Shown here: piece after piece, positions 37,197-49,399 of the stretch
Layout: the number at the start of each line of letters is the position of its first letter
Position numbering within the stretch: the first letter of the stretch is position 1
NCBI RefSeq assembly: GCF_010389155.1
Contig: NC_057764.1
Location: forward strand, 37,270,275-37,334,274
Source: Erigeron canadensis
Lineage: Eukaryota > Streptophyta > Magnoliopsida > Asterales > Asteraceae
Reading direction: 5' to 3'
DNA length: 64,000 bases
Notes under the pieces: model-generated
Told to the model about the DNA's origin: nothing
The model's database searches: none
Seen by the model: only the letters and a program-made list of their open reading frames with translations
Made by a program: the position numbers and the translations under genes

Positions 37197-37479
37197 TGAT
37201 ATGTACCAGACCAGAAAATAGAGAAATAACTAGACATTTTACGATAATACCGACAAAGTCGGCTGTTACAACTATATAGATAATCTGGTACAATGCTCCA
37301 ATAGCCCTAATCTGGTATAATGCTCCAGCAGCCCTAGTTCCTAAGAACGACGATTATTTTCTTCACGACCTAAACAATTGGCTGTGAGCCTTATTTAAAG
37401 AACCACCAAACAAAGCCCTAACTTGTCCACCACGACATTACTATAATTAATTAACTAATTATTAAAAAACGACAGTTAA
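37197..37479 (-). repeat. 5' LTR of the 36025-37479 element
   Basis: 283 bases. The extra length comes from a repeated ATCTGGTA(C/T)AATGCTCCA unit. It adjoins the primer-binding site. Confidence 0.85.
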
Positions 37480-38806
37480 TCTTTTGTAAATAGCTCTAGA
37501 CTAGAAACCTTGATCACAAAAAGTAACGAAGTTTAGGCACATAGCAATTGCATACTAAACTGTTGAGCTCCACTAAAAAAAGAAGCCAACATTGCCAGAG
37601 ATGCCAAAATGGGCGGATAGCAGGCTGGGTAATGAACCGAAACTGACAGAACGGACAGATTCTAATACCATTATACCAGTCTGTGTGGGTTGATAAAGGC
37701 ATTTCGAGTATGTTAAATAGGATTAAAATATATTGTATATATTACAATTTAAAATAAGCTTGCGGTCAATTTCGACTTGTTCAACCCCAAGCCATCAAAC
37801 TTAACTATGTTAAGATATACAATTAGATTTAAAAAGAAATAACCCTAATCAAATCCATTCATATGTAAATGCATCTAATTACCACCCCTATTTACCACCA
37901 AATACAATAAAGAAACCATAGTGTTTTTACTTTTTACAAAACCCTTCTTAGAGTTAAAGATAGTTATTTTATATGCATTTTAGTGCAAAATTATCATCAA
38001 ATTCTACCTAAATGTACAAATGGTCTTTTGGTGATAAACATACAGATAATTAGCAGTAAAATCAATGCACCTATTACAAACAGAGCTCATATCAAGCTTT
38101 AACTGTCAAACTTGGTACTTGCCTGATTCAAACGTAGTATAAAACTTACCAATATTTTAGCACCTTAATGCTTCTGTGTGAGACCTTTTAGTAGCTATTT
38201 GTTGGTAATTTGATATCTCTATTTGTCAATTAAAATAATTATAAAATAATTGCAAGTTGCAATATAAAGTTTCACTCACAAGTCCGTTTAATTGTGTCTG
38301 ATCAAGAAGCAATAGACTACATATTTTTTGAGTTACTACCAATGATGTTATTGAACCACAGGGAAGAAACGTAATTTTTTGAGTTAAACACAGGGACGAT
38401 TTATGTCGATAACTCTTATAAAAATGTACAAATTTTCATGGCATAAGCTGTTTCAGATCTCCAACTAGCCAATCCAACTATGGACCGGTACCAAAATCTT
38501 AAATAATCTTTTGTGCTGCAACAAGTACAAACTCATCAGTTACCAACTAATATAATCATAATCATATAAACATCAAAACTGATTATTATGATTTCAAGTT
38601 AGATACTTAGATCAGTTTTTTTACACAAATTCAAACACCCTATTGAGATAAGTACACATAAACCAGTAGGGCGACAAAAAGGAGTTGATAAATGAAAACT
38701 AAAAGCATACTGAAAAAACATACCAGAATCAAATAAAATCGCCAGCAGAAAAAATATTAGCTCCATGGCTTCTTTTTCATATTCTACATTGGAATTGAAT
38801 TGTCCA
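37480..38806. other. 3' flank of the PPR gene
   Basis: Contains its 3' UTR of unknown length; no other feature recognised. Confidence 0.5.
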
Positions 38807-41800
38807 TTATGATAAAGGAACACCATACCCATGCTTGCAAATTGACGCTAACAACCTAAAAAGTTTATGTCGATGCCCTTCTTGCTGCTCTTCTAAAAAG
38901 GCCCTATGCAGTATAACAAATGTCCTTTTCGAGCACCCAAAATTAAACCTCTTCATCTCATCAAGAACTTGTTCCATTTCCTCAAACCGTTTTTGTGAAG
39001 ACAGCATCATCAGTAGCCCATGGTACAGCGAACGACAGACTTTCCACCCCGAATTCCCGGCACGAGTTACAAACTTTGCCAGCTGGTCAACAGCGTTTTC
39101 CCGAAAATAAGCCGTAGTAATAGCACGCATGGTTTGCACAGTATTGACACGTGTGTTATGGTCAAATGCTTCTTCTATTGAGCTCTCCATTTGATCAACC
39201 AAACCCTCATCCGCATAGACCTTAATAAGTATCACATTTAACCAAGGTCTGTATTCGTTATCGGGAATTAGCCTCATAAGTTCCTTGATTCTTTTAACTC
39301 TATTTGCATAGGGACTTTTAGAATATGCACATATCATAGCTCTAATTAAAGCAGTATTTTTTTCACGAATGTGGGATCCCACCATATTATATATCTCTTC
39401 CATCTTCTCTAAATTACCTGAATGAGCATAACCACGAAGCATTAACAAGCGTGTATTAAGATCAGGGTGAACAGGTCCTGTTTCCATTGTATGATATATA
39501 TTCTCCATACTATCCCACATCCATGCTGTAAGATAGCCAGCTATCAAGTTATTGTATGTGGTCAAATCAGGGGTGATATTGTAATCTTTCATTTCTTGGA
39601 ACGCTGTTTCCATTTTATCTACAAGAACCCTACGGCCGAAACATGATATGAGCATGTTAAAGGTAGCTGATGTGGGGAAACAATTGATATCTCGCTTTAA
39701 ATCACGATAAACCGATTGACAGTTTTCAATGAGGCCATTATACATATAAGCACCCATGAGGGCGTTGTAAGTTGAGGTGTTTTTGATCCGTTTAGTTGTA
39801 GCTTCCATGAAAATTTCATAGGCTAGATCTACATTCTTCATTCTACCAGCAAGTTTAATGCCTTTTGCATACTCTTCTGATGACATAGGCCTCGAGTTAT
39901 TTTCTTTCCTTCTTCTCCAATTAAAAACCTGACACGTAAAACATTTCAAGCAGAGTAAGCACTACAGGATTTGTGAGCAGCGCCTAATACTTGGGAGCGT
40001 TGTTATAACACTGATCACAAAATAGATTTAACTAAACTATCTTTTCTATACTCGAGCGTTTGGGTGTGCCTTTAAACTACTATCAATCAGTTTTACATGT
40101 TTAAGATACTTCTTTTTGCCTAATGTTGTTTGGAAGAATGTAATTTGGTTTAATCAAATGGTTCCTAGGCATGCTTTCATTCTTTGGTTGGCAGTACAGG
40201 GGAAGCTGATGACACAGGATAAAATGGAAAATTGGCAGCAAAATGGAATTCTCCTATGTTCTTTCTGTCAAGGAGGTGCTGATAGCCATGATCACCTTTT
40301 CTTTCAGTGTCCATATACCATGCAGATTTGGGATTCTATGAAGGATATGACTCATAGTTTGGCTAATGGGTACAGAATTAAGGATTTGGTAGGAGGAATA
40401 GCAGATAGGAAGGTGCAGAATAACATTGCAGTGGTTATGAATAAACTTGTCTTGGCTGCAACAGTTAAAAACATATGGCAGGAAAAGGAACCTAAGAATT
40501 TTCAGGAAAGAAGAGAGGAGTGGAGAAGTGTCATGCAAAGTAATAAAGAAGAATGTTAGATACAAGATGCTAGCTTTAAGAGTAAAGAAATCAAAGAATG
40601 TAATAAATGTGGCTGCAAAGTGGAATCTATGCTGGAGGAGTAATGCATTGTTTGCCATTTAAAATTTAGTAGTTGGAAGAATGTTCTGCAGGCTTGAATC
40701 TGGTTGGATTAGTGTATGTGAACGGGAATATAGAGCGGTGAAAGATGACGCTTCTTGGTACCATTCTAGCACTAATCTGGGTAGTATAGTTTGTTTCGTT
40801 ATTACATTTGCAGATGCAAGTAGGGTAGTATTCATAGATTTCTTGGAACATTGCATATAGTTATAGGAGTATTATTGATATGTTTAGAATAGGGAAATTT
40901 ATAGTACATGGATATCTCCAGTGTACTTTATCATTTTCATATCTCGAATGGATATGATAATTTCGTGTAAGAAAGTGTCTATTGAGGTAAATGTCGCACC
41001 TATCCGATTAATTGCCAGATTATCTAACTCTGATTCTTCATGCCACGTAAATCACTTTAAAAATGCACATTCAAATGCAACACTTGTTTATCGCAATGAA
41101 TATTCTAACTTTCAGTCTTGGTGACTAATTAAGCAAATAAAGCTAGTAGATTGTGATAACAATGCCATATATTTAAGTAACCGAACCCTCCTTAACCGTC
41201 TAAGTCCACCATTGCCATTATAACATTTAAAACGACCAAAATTACAAAACTTTCCCTATAAATTGACTTGATATTCACACTACAAGTACGCTTAGACTGA
41301 CAGCAATCAAGATTGTTCCAACCAACTGCGAAATGTGACCATATTCGATAAGTCCTCTCGTTCAAAAGCAACTGAGCTACGCACGTATGGGCTCACGGCC
41401 AAGTTGTTTCATCTGGGGACCCAACTACTAAACTATCATTTGGGTTTTTCTTTACCATGGTCATTATAATTCTTCTAATAACGAAGTACATCGAATCCAA
41501 AAAAGCTCGACTTTTCCTAATAACCAACCTAAATTGACAAAACAATATCACCAAAATGGTATGACACATACCCTAACAACTTTCTAAAATAAAATCCCTA
41601 AAAAAAAGAAAATATACCTGAAGAGCCAAATGAGGATGAGAAGATGATGATGATTCCAACATGTTAAGGAGCTCAACCATAGCAGCACCATTAGAATACA
41701 TCTTGAACAAATTCGACCCTTCAACTTCCAACAAATCATCAATACAAACATCATTGTCATCATTTCTCACAACATTCATCAATTGGTCTCTAAAGATGCT

Positions 41801-42058
41801 AACTTTATGAACCAAATCTTCTTTCGCTCGTTCCGTGGCATGAACCCATTCGTCAGAAAACTGTCGGTACAAATCAGAAACAGCATTTAATGGTAAAGAT
41901 TGGTTTTGTTCTTGTGTTTGGATGGTGGAAAATAATCGGATCCAATTGGGTATTATTGATGTTGCTGGATTCTTTATTATTTGAGATTTTGAAAAATGAA
42001 ATCGATTGTGGCAATACAAGATTTTGGACATCTTTCTTTGGAGTATTGTTGTGCACAT
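38807..42058 (-). CDS. P-class pentatricopeptide repeat protein, probably mitochondrial, 2 exons
   Basis: Exon 1 is 41618-42058 (donor CAG|GTATAT) and exon 2 is 38807-39928 (acceptor GTGTCAG), phase 0, giving 520 residues. The junction forms LALQVFNWRRRKE, the usual lead-in to PPR arrays. Exon 2 shows repeated 35-residue units such as NTSTYNALMGAYMYNGLIE, TSATFNMLISCFGRR and DLTTYNNLIAGYLTA. There is no E, DYW or SMR domain, so it is P-class. The N-terminus is rich in Arg, Ser, His and Asn with few acids, as in mitochondrial presequences. Either the Met at 42058 or the one nine codons later (42031) could be the start. Family knowledge: such proteins bind organellar RNA. The nearest named relative I would guess is Arabidopsis At2g30780, unverified. 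The 1,689-bp intron contains a LINE remnant on the opposite strand. Confidence 0.88.
40116..40662 (+). pseudogene. LINE ORF2 3' remnant (reverse-transcriptase zinc-binding domain), frameshifted
   Basis: The frame 40116-40559 encodes VPRHAFILWLAVQGKLMTQD, then CSFC...SHDHLFFQCPY and IWDSMK. This is the zinc-binding (zf-RVT) domain found at the C-terminus of plant L1-type LINE ORF2 or in copies derived from it. The rest of the conserved tail (YKMLALRVKKSKNVINVA) continues in another frame up to 40662, so there is a frameshift near 40540. No RT core is present upstream, and no ATG opens the frame (it begins with TTG). It lies in the PPR intron, antisense to that gene, and is best read as a 5'-truncated dead insertion. 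Confidence 0.8.
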
Positions 42059-42474
42059 TTTTTGCAGAGGTTTTCCAAGGGTTTATGACTTTTTATTACT
42101 CGTATTATTATTGATTTACCAGAATATATATTTTGATTTGATTGAGGTTTGCTCTGGGGACAAGATGATATGATAAACATGGACATGGAAAACAATTTTG
42201 GAGTTCCATATAACTTGGGTTGGTTTATATAGCCCAAACGTTGTAAGCCCACTAACCCAAAATTTTCTTAGTGATCCACTGAATCCCCAAATCTCATATG
42301 ACTTTTTTTTATTATTCATTAGGTGTTAGATGAAGTGTTTTTTAGAAAAATATTGTTAATGCAAATTAAGTATTTTCTTTGTTTGTCTTTAAAAGAACAT
42401 ATTACAAATTAAAGAACTATGCTTTGTTTATTTCTTACTTAATAAACTTAATAATTAATACTACATATCTAATA
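42059..42474. other. 5' flank and leader of the PPR gene
   Basis: GGGCTATATAAACC lies on the minus strand around 42222-42235, a possible site II/TATA combination (ATATAA) about 165 bases upstream of the ATG. Confidence 0.35.
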
Positions 42475-42680
42475 CCGTCTTAAATTATAGCATCCATCCA
42501 TTGCTTTATTAAAAACTTAATCATCCACTTAAATTTCGTGTTTCATTTTTGACTTAATAAATAAAAATAACCGTCAATTGTCTATATTTTACTTAATAAA
42601 TACAAATATTATATATGTATACAGTCAATTAATACACTCAACACTTAATGTTAAAAAAAATAAGAAACGGCCCTTAGTTG
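42475..42680. mobile_element. MITE-like repeat, also at about 9190-9360
   Basis: AAAATAACCGTCAATT(G/A)TCTAT and TTTTACTTAATA(A/C)ATACA, then CACTTAATG and a CCC(C/T)TA end, occur in both places in the same order. They are non-coding repeats; ends were not resolved. Confidence 0.5.
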
Positions 42681-43898
42681 TAAAGCAATTTATTTCTACA
42701 TGCAAAAGGTTGGAGGTTATTTTTTACCATTTAACTAAACCTTAAGTAGTCTCTCTAACTTGATAGGGTTAAGGTGTGGCTACGTCATAACCTCCCCCAC
42801 ACGTCGTCAAGGTATGAGGCTTAAAACCCACGGAAAGAAATAATGAGCATAATTTTTCTAACTTTCTTTTATATTAAATTAAAGACTTAATATTTTTCTG
42901 ATTTTTTTGAATCAAGTTATTTTTTTTATTAAGTTCTAAACAAATATACTTTGACGACTAGACATTTCAAGTTAACAAATAACATGTATGTCTAAATAAG
43001 ATTGTAAGTTGTACTTCAGTTAGGTTTGTTTATTTATTTTTATTTTTTTCAATGCAAATTGAGAGAAATGATTATAATAATTGTTATTTTTTCAACAGAA
43101 GTTTAAGGAATGGTTTCAATATTAGACGATAGAAACTAATGATTATATAAATGTAGCAAAATAAATTAAAAAAAAAACTATAGATATTTTTTTCCACAAA
43201 TTTTATATCTTTATTATAATAATATTGTTTATATGAATATTTGTATATGTTAAGGAATTTTTTATATTTTATTATATGATGAACTTTGTATGAATAAATT
43301 ATTTTTTGTAGAATAAGTTTTATGTTACTATAATGTGACGTTATTTTTGCACAAGTAGATTTTTAGATATGTATTTAGAAAGAAGAAGATGTTAAGCTGA
43401 CAAAGAGAAACATTAACAAATGGTGGAAAAGAAATTTAAGAAAAAAAATCACTGAAAATGAAAACTGTATGAGAGGTATAAAAAAAGAAGAATATTATCA
43501 CCGAATGATATTGAATACATGACCAATTAGTTTAAGAAAAAGCTAGATAATCTCTACGCAAAATAGTTTAACCACGCATTAAAAATATATATCGCACAAT
43601 TATACATTGTGTTGTACGAGTATATATTATAGTTGTATAGTTTGTTTATGACTAAAAACTTTTATGTAAAGGTCATCTTTATTAGATGTCAATGTTCTTA
43701 TTCTAAAATTTAATCTTAGTTTTAATTTATTTAAAGGACTAAAACATAAATGGCGGGTAGTGTAATGAAATAGGAGAAGTAAGAATAAGTAATTATGAGT
43801 ATTTCATTTGGTTGTTTTCTGATTGTGCTTCAAGAATTTTAAAATCTTTTGAAAACACCTTTATAGCATGAGATAATTTTTACTAATATATAATTATA

Positions 43899-45465
43899 CT
43901 AGGTTTTTGACCCGCACGATACGCGAGCTGTATAAAAAACTATATAATACACTTTATATATGAAAAAACGATAGCGAACATATTTCATTAGAATTACGTG
44001 ATGTGAGCTATATAGATAGTTTAGTAACATATAAACATATGGTTGAACATAAATAGATTCAACCAAAATCTTGACAAAATATGAACTTAAAGAGATAGAA
44101 GGACTTAAGCTATTAAGCTATACTTTAAATTATCATTAAGAATTTAGTAATATGTTTTTCTTATAGTATTTCTAGTAATTTGCCTTTTGTTGCCACTAAA
44201 TGATCTACATCTAGAACATGTATCATGTAGTCGTTTTGTTACAACATAACTCAAAGACATACAATTTGATCTTTAATGTAGAGTGACAATTCCACTACAT
44301 TTCTCTCCAAAAAAGTTAAAAGTCACATGAAAAATTACAATTGGCTGGATATATAATTCAAAGAGGAAAATTTGACTATGTCTTAATTAGGATGTAGAAT
44401 TTGGTTTAAGGGTGGGGTAGGTCTCGGACTCCGGGTGATTTACAATTACTTGAATTTATATGACTCAATTTTTTTTGGGTTTTGCTAAACGAAACCCTAA
44501 GGGTTTTTGTTAAAATGTATTTATTAGTTGTACGTTTGCCATAAAACCCATCTTATTTGTACTTACCGGCTATTGGCAAAGAATAAGGTATACACCAAGG
44601 TAGTTTTTATACTTAAAAGAGGATATTGTTTATTAAAAGAAAAAGTTTAAATTTGGAACATATATTCAAGGTGTAGTTAATATAATGTTAAGATTTATGA
44701 GTTTCGATGTTATCTTTTAACTAATTAAATCTATTTTTACAATTAATTTGTTTTATTTATTTGTTTTATTTTTGTATATTCATATAGTTTTGAAAACTTT
44801 CATATATTCATCATAAGAAAAAAAAAAGAAAAGAACTTTATGTAATGTTGGATAAAAAATAATGAAATATCATTAGGTATCGACGTGATTTTTTTGTTAA
44901 AGAGAATATGTCATTTTATCTAATGAGAAGATCTTAGATTTCTACAATATATTTATTTATTTATTAATTAATAATTAATTAATATATATATATATATATA
45001 TAAGTTCATTTTTTTTCTAAATATATAGTTTATTGATGTTATCTTTGAACTAATTAAATCTATTTTTTACACTTAATTTGTTTTATTTTTATATATTCAT
45101 ATAGTTTTAAAAACTTCCATATAATCATCATAAGAAAAAAAAGAAAAGAACTTTATGTAATGTTGAATAAAAAAGATAATGAAATATCATTAGGTATAGA
45201 CGTGATTTTTTAGTTAAAGAGAAGATATCATTTTATCTAATGAGAAGATCTTAGATTTTGACAATATATTTATTTATATATTAATTAATAATTAATTAAT
45301 ATATATATAAGTTCATATTTTTCTTAAATATATAGTTTATTTTTGAAAAAAATATGAAGTTGACACATAGGATAAAATCCTATGTGGCATTTTTTCAATA
45401 TAGTTTTAGATTGCAAAAGAGCTTTAAAAAGCTTGGTTAACTACTTTTTTTATAAGAGTTATAGA
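43899..45465 (-). mobile_element. Helitron with an internal tandem duplication
   Basis: On the minus strand it begins TCTATAACTCTTATAAAAAA after A (complement of 45466) and ends GCTCGCGTATCGTGCGGG then TCAAAAACCTAG followed by T. CACATAGGAT...ATCCTATGTG lies near the 5' end. A unit of about 329 bases is repeated head to tail at 44706-45345. No Rep/helicase coding is visible, so it is non-autonomous. Confidence 0.65.
44706..45345. repeat. two-copy tandem duplication, period about 329 bases
   Basis: GATGTTATCTTTTAACTAAT at 44706 recurs as GATGTTATCTTTGAACTAAT at 45035. The copies stay alignable through AAGAACTTTATGTAATGTTG, AATGAAATATCATTAGGTAT and a TAATTAATAATTAATTAATA block. They differ by scattered substitutions and TA-repeat length. 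Confidence 0.85.
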
Positions 45466-47261
45466 TATTCATTAATCACTTTTCCCCCTATTGTTTTAGA
45501 AAACAACATTATTCATATAATCAAATAAAATTACAACATATTAGTTGGCATTCGTTGTTTTACAAATTGATACATAGGACATTGATATACATATTAATTA
45601 ATTTATTCAAATTAAAGTCGACTAACGCACATTTCTAACTCACAAGTCTCTTATCTAGTAAAAACATCCTTTTGAAAAATGAAAACAACATAACCAATCT
45701 GGTGTGTGTAATAGTTAAGTAGAACTATCATACATATAACCCGATATGTGTAACGTTATGTTTAGCTAAAAAGTAAGTGTAACACTTTGTATCTATTTTA
45801 TGCTAAGTTGTAAAAAGGGGATGGAAAAACGAAAACTTTTATAACAACGGAAAAGGAAAGAAGAAGCTAGCTAGGTAGCGTAGTAATTAATACAAGTGCA
45901 CAGGTGCAGGTGGTTAACCAATGGTTCACGTCAGGGGAAAAAAATAATTCACCGGCTCGCTCTCTCTGTGGGCCGTAAAGCCAATTGGGCTAAACAGTAA
46001 TGCGCCGTAGCATAGCAACGGAGGTGACTTCAGGTTGCCGTCATCCATCATACATACATAAATGGATCCTCTCTGCAATAGTAGCTAGTGTGATCTCTTG
46101 GCTTTTGTGCCCCATAACCAAACAAACAATGGTTTGCAGGCCCTTTTTCCGCTTAGCTTTTGTTCTATTTGAAAAGTCAAGTGATTCCTAGTAAACATTT
46201 TTGGGAGTGATTAAAAAAAAAAAAAGGTCATTCCTAGTAAACATTTTTGAGTTATTAAAAAAATGATACCATATACGAGTAATTGATTAAGCAATACACA
46301 TTTAGTTAAAAGTACGAGTATATGTTATTTTTGGTTGAATAACCTAAACAAAAAACCTAAACCGTTTACAATATCAAATAATGACAATATTTATATTAAG
46401 ATAAACCTAAACCGTTATATTAAGGTAACGAGAGAATGAATGTAATCTATTAGCAAATGTAATTAATGGCTATACTTCTCGAAGTCCTTGGAGAAATTCG
46501 CTCCTAAGATGGGTACATCATAAATGCTTTTAGTTTTTGTATATACATGGAACAGTTTTTTTTTTTTTTTTTAATTGGGTTCTTGATGCCATTTTGATTT
46601 GATGTGTCCTCATGGGACGACTTAGATCAATTTAGGTAAAGGAAAAAGAACAGTTGATACAACAAGATTTTAGGCATTCCATATCAAGATGGAGCATTAA
46701 TTAATAGGCCGGGTAAAGATTCAATCCCTATGATATGAAATGAACCTGTAATGTTAATCACAAATAAATGAAATGAACCTATATCATTTCTATTTAATAA
46801 ATATTTATATTAAATAAAAGAGGATTGTTGTGACATCATCATTTTATATATATTGCTTATTTGTCACATCCAAATTATTTCTTAATGTTAAGTTTGTTTT
46901 TTTTTTAATTTACTTATGATGTCATAAACACTCTTATTCTTAAAATTTATTGCATTTTTGTTTTTGTTATTTTATAAAAAAAAAAATTTTAGAGATATAT
47001 ATATTTTTTAACTTTTTTAGAAAAAAACTCTAATAAATTATACATTGTCTTATAAGTTTTATTGTCTAAATAAATTTATCATAACATATTATTAATTATT
47101 AACATATTATGCGAGTTAATAAACTTATTATAACATATGAGATATACTATTTTGCGGAGACGAGTGTTCTTAGACTATCGCAACTTCGGTGACGAAAATG
47201 CGATTTTATAAAACTTTGATTGATATATGTCCGGGTTAAACCCGAGTTAATTAGCTAGTTA
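45466..47261. other. AT-rich intergenic DNA with a promoter-like patch near 45940-46000
   Basis: GTGGGCCGTAAAG and AATTGGGCTAAAC look like site II motifs ahead of a 63-codon frame (46000-46191) that I do not recognise. It could be a decayed gene 5' end. Confidence 0.3.
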
Positions 47262-47269
47262 CATATGAT

Positions 47270-47760
47270 CATAGTTGTTAGACTCTTACGAGTCACGAGT
47301 CGACTCTTACGAGTCGAGTCGATTTGGACCGAAAACGAGGCGACTCGTTGTGTGACTCATTTTTCTCCTGACTCTTACGAGTCGCGGTGTGAATTTGAAA
47401 CAAGTCACTACGAGTCGCAAATTTATCACTGTTGTAGTTTGATTATATGGTTATATATTATATATCATATTTATGGTTACATTATTTTGTATGTTATATA
47501 TGTATTTTTTATTCTTTTAGTACGAATTTGGAGATAAACTGTAAGTTTATGAATTAAAAGTATCAAATATGTAATATTTTAGTAATGTATTAAAGTAATC
47601 CACTTAGAATTTGTTTATAAATACATCACATATATATAATTATACACTATTATGTAGTATATACAAATGTCCGGACTCTTACGAGTCGAGTCACGTTTCG
47701 AGTCACGAGTCAGAAATTAGGTTTTCGAGTCGAGTCAAAAGTTACGAGTCGACAACTATG
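47270..47760 (+). mobile_element. non-autonomous hAT element with ACGAGTC subterminal repeats
   Basis: A 491-bp element with perfect 8-bp target duplication CATATGAT (47262-47269 and 47761-47768). Ends CATAGTTGTTAGACTC and, reversed, CATAGTTGTCGACTCG form the inverted repeat. The outer 130 bases on the left and 90 on the right hold many GAGTC/GACTC words in both orientations, resembling transposase-binding arrays. The centre is AT-rich and non-coding. Confidence 0.9.
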
Positions 47761-48040
47761 CATATGATTTCCCTAAAATGTTGCACGTGGATAAAGATGT
47801 ATCAACGGGCAATGGAAAGATTTTGAATGCAAATATTGTTAAATATTGTTAATTTAATCTTTCATACCAAATATTGTCAATTTTAGCATTGACTGTTACG
47901 ATTGTGGTATCAACTCCACGTTTGATGGATCACTAATCCATGAACTTTGTGCGAAAAGTTTCCTCACATAAACAATTTAGTTGTGTTTTGGTATGAAAGA
48001 TTAAATTAAATATAATAAAAAAAATCAAATAATTAATATA

Positions 48041-48562
48041 ATCAAATAAGAACAACCTTAAAATAAGAACACGGTGAAAACATTTAAAAATTACATTTTT
48101 GATACATTAAAAGTCTATAAAACTAACATAGTGTATAACTAATTATCATTTTTTAAGTGTTTAGCAACACAATAGTGATTAGTCTGTCAAAATCCAGAAA
48201 ATCATATTTTTTGTTTTGTGCATCCATCTTATATACATATTCATCAAAATGATGCATCAAACAAAAAACGTGATTTTTTCGATTTTGACGATTCAATGTG
48301 TTGTTAACACACGTAAATAATGATAATTAGTTATGCAATAGCTCTTTTAAAAAAATTAATTATGCACTATGTTAGTTTTATGAACTTTTAGTGCATCAAA
48401 ATAATATTTTTAAGTGTTCTCACTAATCTTATTTTAAAAGTGTACTTACCGAAGTGTTACAGTATATACTATGTTAATTTTATGGACTTTTAGTGCATTA
48501 AAATAAAATTTTTAAATGTTCTCACTAATCTTATTTTAAAAGTGTACTTACCGAAGTGTTAC
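48041..48562. mobile_element. palindromic MITE, copy E, with duplicated right end
   Basis: Same family, 40 kb away. After the normal right terminus (TACCGAAGTGTTACAGTATA, near 48461) the last ~100 bases are repeated (ACTATGTTAATTTTATGGAC to CCGAAGTGTTACAATATATA). The right side is a TA microsatellite. Confidence 0.8.
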
Positions 48563-48700
48563 AATATATATATATATATATATTTGTTATGTGTGAACAT
48601 TAAGAAATATTGATACAAAATGCTATATATCTTTCTATTTTATTCGTAAAATAGTAAGAGGTCCCATAGTAGGATGTCTTTGAATTGATAGAGATACTTA

Positions 48701-48975
48701 GGTCGCGTTTGTTTCACAGAATTTGATGGAATTGGAATTGAATTCCATTCCTTAGTGCGTTTGGTTGTTTAAAAAATGAGGAATCTCATTCCGTAGGAAT
48801 GTAAACATTCCATCACTTGATGGAATCTCCACTCCATGGGGATGGAATTTCATTCCTTCCGTTACTTGAATTCTCAAAAAATCAAAAACATTCCGTCAAA
48901 TTTCATTCCTTCAGATTTCAATTCCTTCTAAAGATCCCATTCCTTTCAAAAACATTATGTGAACCAAATGTGTCC
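48701..48975. mobile_element. Tourist-like MITE, GGTCGCGTTTGG family, copy 1
   Basis: TTA on both sides (48698-48700, 48976-48978). Ends GGTCGCGTTTGTTTCAC and, reversed, GGACACATTTGGTTCAC. The body is full of TGGAATTGGAAT/ATTCCATTCC words. Confidence 0.8.
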
Positions 48976-48978
48976 TTA

Positions 48979-49323
48979 GGGGGTGTTTGGTACAATGGAA
49001 TCCAAAAGGTGAAAATGAAATGAAAAAGATTTCTCATGTTTGGTTGCAATGGAGAATGGGAAAGAGAATCGAGAAGTGTGAATTGATTTCATTCCCTCAA
49101 TTCTCTATAAAATGTAGAGAATAGATGGGAATGAAAATTTTTATTTTTATTTTTTGGTCTTAGTGATGTTATATGTATTAAAATTAATTATTATTTAAAA
49201 TTTTATATTTTTTATATATTTATTCCATGCTTGTATTAAGTGACGGAGTCCATTATCTTTTCAAACACTCATTCTCTTTCCCACCATATTCATTCTCTTT
49301 TATTCACTCATACCAAACACCCC
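48979..49323. mobile_element. Tourist-like MITE adjoining the previous one
   Basis: It starts GGGGGTGTTTGGTACAATGG right after the TTA that ends the previous MITE and ends CATACCAAACACCCC followed by TTA (49324-49326). Confidence 0.78.
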
Positions 49324-49399
49324 TTACATTATAACAAAACGTTAAAATTTATGTATTAACTATCTACAAATAAACATAGATAATATGTCAGAGTTGTCA

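Larger units (their letters stand above)
36025..37479 (-). mobile_element. small LTR retrotransposon derivative, internally deleted
   Basis: Two near-identical direct repeats, 36025-36270 and 37197-37479, start TGATATGTACCAGACCAGAA and end CGACAGTTAA on the plus strand. Inside the right one is a primer-binding site for initiator Met-tRNA. Inside the left one is a G-rich tract (minus strand GATCAGGGGGG) acting as polypurine tract. The internal ~930 bases have broken frames, one (37237 leftward) with MLELKEEIQLRREMGQS, and no RT or integrase. The minus-strand end GTTGAGGACAAGGTGTTTTT (VEDKVF) resembles the tail of Ty3/gypsy pol, which suggests a deletion derivative. Confidence 0.8.

Noticed and set aside
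36486..37237. Three short minus-strand frames that might be a gene
   Set aside because: They are internal sequence of the LTR element; frames are broken and no host domain is visible.
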